Of a stretch of 64,000 nucleotides of DNA, positions 22,663 through 32,833 are shown in pieces. The notes beneath the pieces are model-generated. The model worked only from the letters and a program-made list of their open reading frames with translations. It ran no database searches and had not been told where the DNA came from. The stretch is from Byssothecium circinans. Taxonomy: Eukaryota; Ascomycota; Dothideomycetes; Pleosporales; Massarinaceae. Position 1 is the stretch's first letter. Each line of letters opens with the position of its first letter. The stretch spans positions 822,491 through 886,490 of the forward strand of contig ML976992.1 of the NCBI GenBank assembly GCA_010015675.1. The letters are read 5' to 3'. The position numbers were made by a program, and so were the translations under genes.

Positions 22663-23869
22663 GCAAATGTATGATAGTGGGCTTGTGTTTTTTTGCGCGC
22701 GGATGGAAAGAATGGGCTTCTGGGTTATGGTTAGACAAATTCAGTCGTGGCTGGGGCATTTTTCTCAAAGTACCGAAAGTGATGGCTTTGCTGGGATGGG
22801 GGTAACTTCGCTCCCTCCTCGTCTTGGACTTTTCGTGCCTAGATTGAGCATGCCGTCACCCGTCATGCGAGTGAGAAGCGCTAGAAATTACAGAAATTAA
22901 TAATTGGACGTTTGGCTTTTGCTTGTGATGTTGTGTGGTGTGGTGATTGCTCGGGAAGGGGTAAGGGGAAGGGGAACGGGGAAGGTGGGAGCAGGTGGTG
23001 TGATGGGGTTTCGGTTTGGAAAAGGCGATGTTTGTTACATATCGTGGTCGAGAAGCTATCTTTTAAAGTCTGTCTATTGGTGAAGAGTTGCTATTGCCAT
23101 TGCCATTGCCATTCCCGTATGGCTTTCTAGTTTTTTTTTTAGTTTTTTTTTGGGAGATGGAGGGATGTTAGTATCTCATGCATTCGTTAATTAGTTAGTT
23201 TCTTAGTTTCTTAGTTAACATTATCGTTGATTGGGTTGGGGAAGCGAGGCGAGGCGAGTTTGAAGGCTGTGTTGTGGTGTTGAGGTGTGGAGGTGGTGAT
23301 AAGAGGTAATTATATATGTATGCGGTTAGAGGGGGGGGGGGGGGGGGGGGGGGGGGGAAGGTGACCAGCATTGAAGCCCACGAGCTGTATGAGAGGGTTT
23401 CGAGAAAACAAACACATTCAACTCATTGCGGGGGAGAGGGAAAAGAGAGAGGGGATGGGAGAGAGTAGGTTGTCGAGGGGTAAAGCCGGTTCTAGCTCCG
23501 TAGAGGGGCTTGGTGTGGGTGTTTAGGGGTTTGCTTAGATGTTGCTTGTGGCGAGGTGGTGAGGTGGTGGTGAGGTGATGGGGAGGGTAATTGTGCGGGA
23601 CTGCGGTGCGTTTTTAGGGGGCTGCTGTGATTCCCTTGATGGAGTGGGTGATGTTGGCGGAGTGGGAGTGAAGGGTGTGGAGAGGAAGCATGCACTCCTA
23701 GTGAGAATGAGGAGGTGAGAGATGTTGATGCAGCGTGTGCATGTATGTACGTTAGGAGAGTCGAGGCGGGTTGCGGTGGTAAAGGTATGGGCAGCCATAG
23801 TAGAGGTTTCGGCTGAGAAGTTGAGGGATTGTTGCAGTGGAAGTGCTGTGAGTGGCAAAAGTGGTGAAA
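22663..23869. other. Low-complexity 3' flank of ACL2
   Basis: Purine-rich, G-heavy and simple-sequence DNA (gaaggggtaaggggaagg, gccattgccattgccatt, tttagttagtttcttagtttc). ORFs here are compositional. No gene supported. Confidence 0.45.
23331..23357. repeat. 27-base poly-G tract
   Basis: An uninterrupted run of G read directly from the sequence. It can form a G-quadruplex and is a common sequencing or assembly weak point. Confidence 0.95.
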
Positions 23870-24090
23870 AGAGGGCGGCATTTATACAAGATTTCTCGCG
23901 CTACCTAGTCACCTCTTTTGCTGAGGCCAGATTTCGCCACATTTAAACAACTCTGCGTATGATTTGGGTGTGCATGCGGCGCAGTGAAATGTTGAATCTC
24001 TACAAATTGGATCAAGTCGGCCTACGACTTTACATATTTCAACAACACTCACTGAAAGGTAATCACAGGGAACCATGAAGGGATAGCATT
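23870..24090. repeat. Duplicated segment, copy 1
   Basis: Shares recognisable sequence with 27050-27270: catttatac…atttctc, then tttgggtg.gcatgcgg, gtgttgaatc, tacaaatt, and actttacata-like ends. The shared catttata string reads TATAAATG on the minus strand, so this may be the promoter side of a duplicated minus-strand gene, but neither copy has a convincing product. Confidence 0.5.
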
Positions 24091-24249
24091 TTACTTCTTA
24101 AGCAACGTGCTATGCATTATTTCTATCTTCGGTGGGTTTTGTAAAGAAGTGAATTGCGCTCATTTCAGGAGCCCAACGCTGACGGGAAATCGGTAGCGGA
24201 AGAAGTTATGCCTAGACCAGACTTGGATACCTAAATACGCCATGGTTGA

Positions 24250-24480
24250 TGCATCCAACGAAACTACGTTGACTTACACATGTTCTCGTTTTCACCAAAG
24301 CGTTGAGCAATTTCAAGTGTGAGGAAATAGTCGGACTTCTGCTCCCACCCACACAACAAAATCATCGCGAATGCGGTGGCGAAGCTGGGACTCTAGGAAA
24401 GCGTAAGCATCCTCGCCCACACTTTCGAAGTTGGTGCTGATAGCAGTAGCCGATTTGAGGACAGCGTTGAGGTCTATAGA
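24250..24480 (-). pseudogene. Possible coding relic, unidentified
   Basis: On the minus strand a protein-like stretch starts LNAVLKSATAISTNFESV and continues FLESQLRHRIRDDFVVW. It then needs a +1 frame change to continue KSDYFLTLEIAQRFGENENM. No start, no stop in place and no family I recognise. The setting between repeats suggests a decayed gene fragment. Confidence 0.3.
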
Positions 24481-24484
24481 AAAG

Positions 24485-25090
24485 TATGCGTTGAAGGTTG
24501 TATTGCTTTATAAGCTTGCCTTCTCTATTACACATAACTGCCTATCTCATTAGATAATATGATTTTAATACCTCTTTTCTATACTCTCCTCCTCCAACCT
24601 CTCCTACGGAATTAAACTAAATGTTTATAAATACACCACTTTCTGTAGGACGTTTTAAATCTAGTTATAGCATTTTATATTCTACCTGAAAGCTATACGT
24701 CTATCTGTTAGTCCCCTAAATCACTTAGACTAATACCGCCAACGCTCTCTCTATAGTATGTTAGCGCTAGCGTTAACAAAGGAGGTCTATTACTTATTAG
24801 ACCTTAAATTTTTGAAAGCATCGCGCAACGAGAAGCGGGTAAAAAACTTGAAGAATGTAATCTAAATCCTGGCGAGAGTTCCTAAAAGCGAACAAAAAGG
24901 TACGTGTGCGATATATTTATTGTTGTATTTTTATTTTGGTTGGTGAAATTTAGGTCACTTGACTTGGATCTTTACTTCTAGCTTACGCTTATGCATGCTT
25001 GCGAGCTGGTCAAATACAGCATATTCATGCAGTCTTCTCTTGCCGTGTCAATGATCCACCGCAACGCTATGTACAAAATACCTGTTCGTA
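24485..25090. repeat. Dispersed repeat, copy 2 (relic)
   Basis: 24485-24870 aligns by eye with 40134-40840: both open with tgaaggttgtatt, then share ttttaatacctct, cctctc.tacgg, cgttttaaatctagct and aaagctatacgt. Both end with accgccaacgctct … ggaggtctattact … gcaacgagaa. 24890-25090 resembles 38630-38830 (ttggttgatgaaat, tgacttgga, gcatg.ttgcgagct, atgatccacc.caacgct). Most differences are C/T or G/A changes. Confidence 0.65.
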
Positions 25091-25278
25091 CGTTAAGTGG
25101 TCGTGAAGTCCTAGACGTGAGTAGGAATTACTTAGAGGCACAGGGCAAGAATGGGAGTTGTGTTTGTGATACGGCTTCATCGTAGATGCAGACGCCATAC
25201 CCTGGTGGGAGTGGTGTGTTCGTGGGGTTGGAGTTGGTGCAGTAAAGGTAAGGAGAGGCATAGGTTCACTAGTAAGTT

Positions 25279-25765
25279 GCCCTATGGATGCGCCCTGGTA
25301 TATATTGTACTAGTATTGATATAAGCTAGAATAGAAAGGGTTTAGTTTTCAATTTAGGCTACACTTTTTTAATAAGGAATTATATGTTAGTAAGCTTGGA
25401 TATGTAAGGCTTTATAGGCGTCCACACAGTGACTAAATAGAGCTCATATACAATGAATTCACCTAAATCTAACGCACGCACGTTTATAGCAGTGCCTTAT
25501 TTACCTTCAATGTAGCTGCGTAGTAAGCGTAGGTAGGTATTGGTGATGCACTTGGTCACTGAGCAGACGGCCTTAGTCGGGACGCCATCCATACTAGTTT
25601 CAGGGGCTAGCCATTATCTACCAATCACAGGCTTAGTAGGACTGGTATAAAGGTATAATTTAGATAATATATTATTACTATCGAGCTGGTATTAGCTATA
25701 CTAGTTGACAGTGTTGTATATCCATTCAAACTGGTATAAAATATGCCAAAGCGCATCCTCAGGGT
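25279..25765. mobile_element. MITE-like element with terminal inverted repeats, copy A
   Basis: About 487 bp bounded by inverted ends: left CCCTATGGATGCGCCC then TGGTATATATTGTA, right end the near complement (tatgccaaagcgcatcctcaggg). Internal CTGGTATA/TATACCAG motifs recur near both ends. The interior (aataaggaattatatgttag … gactaaatagagct … gcagtgccttatttaccttca … cttggtcactgag) matches copy B at 29893-30406 nearly throughout. No ORF, so it is a non-autonomous DNA transposon. No clear target-site duplication seen. Confidence 0.75.
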
Positions 25766-27499
25766 ATATGGAACCTGGCAGTAAAGCGAGTTACGTGCTC
25801 GCCTATGGATCCATGTGGTGACTGAATATGGGCGAGGTTTCCATGGTATAGGGGATCCAATGCAGAAGACTGGAGGCAGGATTAAGGCAGTGGCAGACTC
25901 CTCAGGCACGGGGAAGAGAGTATTATTCGCCTTCTTCTTGCACTGGGGCTTCACTTGGGTGTTTCCAAAAGTTTAATCGTTTGCATGTCAGACAAGGCTT
26001 TGTACGTCGACGATGGTGGCGTTGAAAATGGTGGCATCAGCTAAATTGTAAGTTATGTCGCGGTAAGTGTCCTTATATCGTTGATGACTTCACAAGCAGT
26101 CATTGGACGCTTAGACTCTTAGCACATATTTCGGCGACAGCTTGTTCAAACGCTAGCTCGGGTGCGTTTACATGAGCACGGAGTGCCTTATCACCGTGGT
26201 AACGGGCGTTGTTGTGAAAATAGTTGAGTACTGAAAGGGTTCAGGTCCTGGTTCTGATCCGCCTCGCCTGCAGTAGTGTTTCTTAGCTTGCGGATGTTCG
26301 TGTGGCAGCCCCGTGATACGGTACGAGTCTTTGAACATACTGTCGAAGGCATCAAGTGTAACCAATGTCACAGGTAACTTGAGGATCCTTTTTCCAGTTC
26401 TATGGACTCTGAGATATGGCCCGGCATCGGGTCGCTATATATAAAGTCCATTTCCTTGCGCTCGCATGTGTAGTTGGCCTGGATGATGGTACGTAAAGTT
26501 CGGCCACATCACATTGACAAGGTTACAATGGCATTGTCATATCTCTTGAATCGGAAATTGTCGTCATGAGCGGTTTATTCGATAGACGGGCCGGTGGCTT
26601 CTCGATGGACGCGTAGCGTGGCGGTAGGTTCTAGTAGGATGATAATGTGAGCCTAGAGTGTGTTTCGAGAGGATCGTCGTAAAAGCGAATGGGTGATTTA
26701 GAGTGAGAGCAATCACTGAAGACGCACCGGTGATGACGATGAGCAACGTCGATGCTTTCATATGCAGGTTCGTCCGGGGCTAACATGCTTACGGTGGAGA
26801 TGAAGGCTTGGGGAGGCATGGCCGAAGATCCAGGCGGAGAAGTCGATATAAATATCAAACCTGGAGGGAATCACGGCAAGCAGAAGTGCAGTGAGCGCTA
26901 AAGGTGGCGGAAAAGAGAATTGCAGCGAGGGCGGAGTGTGAAGAGGGAGCGTATGATAGTGATAGAGAATAATGGGTTCTATCAATTTCGTAAACGTTGA
27001 TGCTGTTGGAAGTCTGAAGTCGATTGGGTATATGAAAAAGCCGATGGAAGGACGCCATTTATACGTAATTTCTCACACTAGGCATCAAAATTTGCGTCGG
27101 GCAACATTTTTATGGAGGCTTAATTCCAGCACCGTTCAAAGGCTCCGCAATCTGTTTGGGTGCGCATGCGGTAAAGTGTTGAATCCTTACAAATTCAGTG
27201 AAGTGGACTTGCAACTCTACATACTATAATGTCTCGGGAAAGGCATTCATAGGAAGTAATATGGCGTCTTACTCCAATGATCATGTTTTGCAAAACGAAT
27301 TAGTCTCAAGAGCATGTTGATGGAAAGTATCTGTTGGACTGAACAGTGCCGCACTATTCCACACGGTTCTGCATCCCCATCTGCTCCCTATATAGCCGCA
27401 GTACATCACTTTCTCTCACTTGCTCTCGGGTCTCCACAGTCCAACAGTATCACATTGCACTCATGTAGTACGAAAATCTTGAAAATCAAGCTGATTAAA
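25766..27499. other. Repeat-rich interval without a supportable gene
   Basis: Contains the second copy of the 23.9-kb segment (27050-27270). A 65-codon minus-strand ORF at 26564-26761 begins with a signal-peptide-like leader but has a low-complexity remainder and no family match I can name. Otherwise nothing recognised. Confidence 0.35.
27050..27270. repeat. Duplicated segment, copy 2
   Basis: Counterpart of 23870-24090, in the same orientation, 3.2 kb away. The copies have diverged strongly, largely by transitions. Confidence 0.5.
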
Positions 27500-27660
27500 C
27501 AACTATACTCTGCAAAACTTATCAAAGTGGATCCAATACCCAATGTTGTGCCTAAAGTTTGAACAGCGATGTGACGTGTTACAAGCTAATTCCTAAGCTC
27601 AAAACTTGGCTCTGAAATCTATCAACTAAGAGGAAAGATTGGATACCATGCTTCGTCACA
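27500..27660. repeat. Dispersed repeat family 2, short copy
   Basis: Starts with aactatactctgcaaaacttatcaaag and ends with ttggctctgaaat.tatcaac.aagag … gattggat.ccatg. The same blocks occur at 38010-38115 and 38290-38360, where ~175 bp of extra sequence separates them. Probably a deletion derivative of one element. Its right edge abuts the copied gene fragment that follows. Confidence 0.6.
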
Positions 27661-27661
27661 G

Positions 27662-27785
27662 TTCCCCCCACACGATGGCACGCGTCTGCTGCTTGACAAG
27701 CTCATGCAGCTTTCCCTCATTATTAGTGGCTCAGATGAGTGTGGGGGAGTTGCGCTTCCGTGCCAGGATTAGAGAGGTCATGCGG
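27662..27785 (+). pseudogene. Copied 3' end of the gene at 49007-51130
   Basis: Encodes DGTRLLLDKLMQLSLIISG followed by SDECGGVALPCQD and a stop. The last exon of the intact gene near 51027-51130 reads DGTRLLLDKLMQLSLVISG, then ADEGGGVPLPSED and a stop. DNA similarity runs for ~120 bp, past the stop codon into attag.aaggt. Nothing upstream of the shared block codes for the rest of the protein, and a dispersed repeat starts immediately to the left. So this is a fragment, not a paralog. Confidence 0.75.
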
Positions 27786-29030
27786 TTCACGTGGGTCGAC
27801 TCCGAAGAGATTGCCCTTTCATCAAACAAAGTCGACGAATCAATGCCGGTCAGTCGCACACGTACACTACTACATACGCGGGCAATCCTTCCCTCGCAAT
27901 GGGCCGCGCCGGATACGAGGATCGCTTTGGAGTGGTCTACGGCAGGGACGCGGCGAAGTACAAAGAGTAGGCTCATCTAGCTTAATTGGATCCGAAAAGT
28001 AATGTAACGGACCTTGCAAAGCAGCACGGCGGGATGGAACAAAGCGGACGCAGAGTCATTATATGCGTAGCCAAGGCATGTATCTAATTCTAACATACAT
28101 ATAGCCTAGACTTATAAGTTGTAGCATTTCCAAAGCCCCTGGCCGATGGCACATGCAAAGGGCGGATAAAGAGGGATAGAGAAGAGTACAGCACTTGGTG
28201 TACCAGGACAAAGTCTTGGGTCACGGAGGCTTCATTTGGATATGTTCGCCGGTTCAAAACTACATGGTCATGGTTCACGAAGTACATTATCCTTTTACAG
28301 GGGCGTAGGATGAGCCGAGAGCCATTTGTGTGCGTGTAAGGTTAGGGGTGTTAGCGATAGACGAAATAGTGTTTGAACTCACGCTGATTCCTTCATTCAC
28401 TGCCTGATATTCGTATCGACGCTTCTACTGCCTTTTATAATTCTACCTCACTCTTTGCATGGCCTTTATTCCCCGTCAAACGCAGACTTCTGCATCTTTT
28501 TGCCGGGGAGGTATAGTCAGCGATAGAGGAGAGGGTACTAACATGTGGTACTGACTCGCGGGATTGTAAAAGGTTTCTGCTATGTCAAGAATCTCGGGGG
28601 AAATATCAACAAATGACGCTAGATCATCATTCTCTGGCAAGCCCTCTACTGCATGGAAACTGCCTTATCGTGCTTGTCGAGGGTATTGAGTACATACAGC
28701 CGCTGCCAACGCTACCGCACGCTAGCGCTTCCTCCATCGAATCCACACGCTCTCATTCGTTGTTCGCCAAGCTTGGGGGATATGATCCGATGGGCAGGCA
28801 TTTCCAGTTGATGTCGAATCAATAATCAAAACATCGTGGTTCACCGGAGAAGATGCATGACCGGGTACGTGACAAAGACCGTGAAGAGCACGGAAGCGAC
28901 GAGTGAAGGGCTCAGGCGCATTGAAAGAGCAAGAAGAGAGACTGGCTTACCCAGCTTCTTGCGGACCTCATCGCCGACAACAACCTAGCGACCCGCAGCG
29001 CGGAAGTTGCCCTGCAACCAAGCCTTGAGC
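27786..29030. other. Interval with no supportable gene
   Basis: An open stretch ending at 27969 (…MGRAGYEDRFGVVYGRDAAKYKE-stop in one frame) looks protein-like but has no start or partner exons. The rest shows nothing recognisable. Confidence 0.3.
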
Positions 29031-29034
29031 TGCT

Positions 29035-29350
29035 AGTGACCATTTGATGGGTCGGCCGACGGCTTCGGTCTGTAGGCGCTGGCGCTGTCCGTAGCACGAC
29101 TTGGTGAGGCCGGTGGTGTGAAGGGTAAGAGACAGACGCTCGAGGGAGGGCAGCCTGTTGGCGGCGAGGAGGGCTGGGTTCGCGGTGCGGTTGTCTTAGA
29201 AGAAGCGGTTAAACTGGACGGACTTAACGTGAGCGAAGGCAATAGGAAGAGTGGCTAAGACTATTATGTTGCAGAAGAAGTCTATGTCGACGTTAGAGGA
29301 GATGACGAAGGTGCGAGACGTGATAAAGAGGAGAACGTCGAGGTCTAGGC
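29035..29350 (-). pseudogene. Decayed gene, unidentified helical/LRR-like protein
   Basis: The minus strand codes a coherent stretch: DLDVLLFITSRTFVISSNVD, then FFCNIIVLATLPIAFAHVKS, VQFNRFF, an in-frame TAA, DNRTANPALLAANRLPSLER and LSLTLHTTGLTKSCYGQ. Another stop (TAA) lies shortly upstream. The leucine-spaced pattern resembles fungal F-box-associated hypothetical proteins, but the assignment is a guess. Broken, with no start or stop in place. Confidence 0.5.
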
Positions 29351-29397
29351 GGCCTTGAGACGCTTGGTGGAAATGAAGAAGGGAGCGGCCGGTTTAG

Positions 29398-29755
29398 CGT
29401 TGCCGACGTTGCGCTCGTTGATGCGGACAATGGTGTTGACGTCGATGGCAGTGATGGCCGACTTTGCGCTCGTTGGTGATGCGGACAGTGGTGTTGACGT
29501 TGGTGGCGGTAATGGTCAACGTTGCGCTCGTTGGCGATGCGGATAATGGTGTTGACATCAATGGTAGTGATAATCACGTCGTCAATCGTGACGGAGATCG
29601 CCCCGTCCACTACCAGTGCATCCTTAGCTGCCGACGTTGCGCTCGTTGGTGATGCGGACAATGGTGTTGACGTCAATGGTGGTGATGATCACGTCGTCAA
29701 TCATGACAGAGATCGCCCCATCCACTACCAGTGCATCCTTGGCTGCCGACCGCGC
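29398..29755. repeat. Minisatellite of four tandem units
   Basis: Units each begin gcgctcgttg..gatgcgga.a.tggtgttgac. The first two are ~57 bp; the last two are ~117 bp and share an added block (cacgtcgtcaatc … gatcgcccc.tccactaccagtgcatcctt.gctgccgac). Both strands stay largely open across it, so it was probably a coding repeat. Confidence 0.75.
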
Positions 29756-29830
29756 TCGCGCCCGTGTAAGTAACGCCCCAGTATCCTCGGGCAAGAAGGA
29801 GGCCAACGACCAACTCCAGCTGGCAGTCCA
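29741..29830. repeat. Direct repeat flanking MITE copy B, left
   Basis: ctgccgaccgcgctcg … gtatcctcgg.caagaaggaggccaa is repeated at about 30441-30515 on the other side of MITE copy B. Short protein-like runs (SSWQSTELEQFIFEHSYHYV) follow in one frame. Broken gene material. Confidence 0.55.
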
Positions 29831-29892
29831 CGGAGCTCGAGCAGTTCATCTTCGAACACTCCTACCACTATGTCCGTAGTACGACTCCGGTT

Positions 29893-30406
29893 ACCCTATG
29901 GATGCGCTCTGGTATATATTGTACCAGTATTGATATTTTATACCAGTAAAAGTATATTTTATATCAGTATTTTATACTGATATAGAATATAACGTCCAAA
30001 ATTTAGACTGGTAACTATAATATATCTACTTTTTTAATGAGGAATTACATGTTAGCAGGCTCGGATGTGTGAGGCTCCGTCCACTCAGTGACAAAATAGA
30101 GCTTAAATACGGTCGATTTAGGCAAATCCGACGCCCGTACGTTAAATGCAGCACCTTATTTACCTTCAGTGCGCAAAGGTAGGGGGGTGTATATAGGTGG
30201 TGGTGCTGTACTTGGTCAGTGAGGGGACGGGCCACGGCCTTGGTGTTGACCGTATATGGAGTAGCGGGAACGCTATTAACCTAGTAACCCCTATATATAT
30301 CAACCAATTAGTGGCTTCGTAGAAACTGGTATAACGGCCCATTTTAGATAACTTTTTATACCAGTTTTCACCTGGTATAAGTTATACCAAGGCGCATCCT
30401 TAGGGT
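29893..30406. mobile_element. MITE-like element with terminal inverted repeats, copy B
   Basis: About 514 bp. The left end accctatggatgcgctctgg and the complement of the right end (accctaaggatgcgccttgg) match at 17 of 20 positions; the match continues into TATA…TATACCAG subterminal motifs. The interior aligns with copy A (25279-25765) over its whole length. It lies between two diverged copies of a gene-like segment. No ORF. Confidence 0.78.
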
Positions 30407-30440
30407 TTCACCCACCGTCTGCCATGCCTACTTCGCTGCC

Positions 30441-30515
30441 GACCGTGCTCGTGAGCGACGCCCCTGTATCTTCCATAAAGAAGGAGGCCAAGGGCAACGA
30501 CTAGCGCTCGTCCAC
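30441..30515. repeat. Direct repeat flanking MITE copy B, right
   Basis: ctgccgaccgtgctcgtgag … ctgtatcttccataaagaaggaggccaa, the partner of 29741-29830. A short open frame over it carries LVSDAPVSSIKKEAKGND and then a stop. Confidence 0.55.
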
Positions 30516-32833
30516 TGGCAGCTCTAACCGCGAGGTCAACAATGCCATGGGCCTCGAGGAGACTATGTGGTACATCTAAGTGCTTGCTGCGGCGGTGCTG
30601 AATCTCCAGATTCCTACGATGACCACACTGGTTCAAACTCGGTAACAGCTGGATCTGTGCTAGAGAAGTCGGGAAGAGCATGGGATGACAATATTCCTGT
30701 CTAGCCGAGATCCACGATATGAAATAACTGCAAATGGGAGAAATAACTCCCCAGGTTTAGATTTTGGAACTCGATCCTCATCAGCAAAGAGATGCGGATG
30801 TGGAAATGCTTTTCAAGTTTATGAACATGTGAGTGAGGTGTATCGGGCATGCGTCAGTTCAGTTGTATCTTGCTCAATGAGGTTGTTTGGAAAAGTCGAA
30901 AGATACACGGGACTCATCAGAGGAAAATCGAGCTCAAGGAGAGATTCAGGAGAGCGAAGCTCTATTGTATTGGGGTGAAACTACATACACGGAGCAAGGA
31001 TAACTACCTAATAAGCCCTCTGAGAGCCCTCGTATATCTACCGCGACACAGCCCCCAGGTGAGTAGCACACAAGCTGGTGCTCGCGCTTTATGCACGACC
31101 CGCTTGTGAGTCATTTTGAGAAGTGGGTCATTTTGAGAAGCGAGTAAGATACATTCAAGAAGCTACTTTAGCCCTCCCCACACGCTGCCCAACAAACCAA
31201 GTGACCCACAGGTCCAGTTCCGCCATTTCCTAGGTGTTCTTCCTTCTAGCTGCGACCAGCGCCTTCAGTCAATTAGGAAGGGCTGAGTGGGGGCTTATCT
31301 TAAAGAAAGCCGCAAGGTAGACCTGCTCATAGGAGCCAGGTTAAACAAATAATGGAGGTAAACCACGGATACTACTAACAAGATTGCTAATATGCCCTCT
31401 CTCGCGTTTAACAAAAGCTATATCCTTAGGTAAAACTATTTAGAAGATCAGTAACGCGTTATACAGGAGCAGTAAGAGTTTCTTACCTTTAGGAAGCAGG
31501 GTAATAACTAGGTCTATCTACCTAAGTAGCTAGTAATAACCGCTACAAACTTGGCCCTCATAGCCCCCCACCAACTCGCGATGGCCGCAACTCCACACAA
31601 GCTGGTTACCTGCTCTAGGGCGCAGAGAGAGAATAAAAGGAGAGAGCCTTAGCTCATGTGGTGAGCGCTCAGGCTCCGGGTGAGCTCCGAGGCTTGGTGT
31701 AAGGCAGAGCTATTGAGTTTATCAGGCGTGAGCGCTGGGGCTCGAGGGGAGGAGAGCGTCTTCGCTTAGGTGGTGAGCGGCATAGCTTAAGAAGATCGTC
31801 TTCACTTAGGTGTCACTGATCTGAATAGTTTCTCTAGACTGGGCGTTTAACCAAAATATCAATTTGTCAATCCTAGGCTCGACAGGGACTGAGCGTATTA
31901 CCAAGCCTGGGCGTATTAGTAGGGGGGGGNNNNNNNNNNNNNGGGGGGGGGGGGGGGGGGGGAGCAAGAGCGAGGGCGACGGCTGGGGCGACGGTGACGG
32001 CCAAGGGCAACAGTAAATCTGCTCATCGAGTAACCAAATAGACTCTACTCTAAGCTTCTTCTTCCGAGTCTCCATGCACACAAGCTTAACTTACCCTGGC
32101 GCGTCCGGCTCTTGATCCAATTCCGTTTATTGCGGTAGCTGGTTGCCAAGACGGTTGTAACCTTGGAATAATAGATATGATACTATTTGGCTGCTGCAGG
32201 CTGTAGACAAGCTGCCATCGGCGTCGCGACAGAAACGGTAGACCTCGTGGGATGAAGCTGAGGACTCGCTGGCCACAATGCATCAGTCATGACGAGGACG
32301 CGACGGGCGACGGGCTTCGAGGGATGACGCAAAGGATGGCGGTATGGGAGAGAACGGCTGCTCAACGCGAGTTCGGCCTCTCTAATAGTGCTTTTCCAGT
32401 GCGAGACGATTGCAGAATTGATGCGCGTGTGCAGCGCAAGAAGGTAACACAAAGCACCTTTGAAGCAAGGGCAACCGCGAGGGAAGATGTGGGCAAAGCG
32501 GTGATGGAAATAACAAGGGAAATCAAAACAAAAAGATTACGGAGCCAGATAAAATACACAAAGTCTCAAAGGGCCGTCCGTGCAGACGCAACGTGTGATC
32601 ATCGTGAGTATCAGGGATTCAGTCACAACACAGAGCCTGAGAGCAATGAACCCATGTAACTTGAAAGCCCATGTAGAGCGAGCTATCGAGCAAAGCAGTA
32701 ACGAACACCTAGCAGGTATAAGGATCGTGTCCTCCAACCGTCCACCGCATCGGAAATAGACCGTTCATCCCGCGTTAGCCATCACCATCGAGTTTTTTCC
32801 CCGAAGCTAGCGGTCCGTTCCAATCGCCATTCC
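30516..32833. other. Repeat-like, gene-poor interval with an assembly gap
   Basis: Includes a tandem pair of cattttgagaag.g.gt units (31110-31144), several gtcttc.cttaggtg repeats (31760-31812), paired gactgggcgttta/gcctgggcgtatta strings around 31836-31915, and a poly-G/N gap. Many stops in all frames. Probably old transposon sequence. No gene supported. Confidence 0.4.
31930..31942. other. Assembly gap (13 N) inside a poly-G run
   Basis: Thirteen N flanked by G runs on both sides. The true length and content of the homopolymer are unresolved, so any reading frame across it is meaningless. Confidence 0.98.

Noticed and set aside
26564..26761. 65-codon minus-strand ORF with a signal-peptide-like start
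   Set aside because: The leader looks plausible, but the rest is Arg/His/Ser/Thr-rich low complexity. It has no recognised relative and lies in decayed repeat DNA, so it is not reported as a gene.
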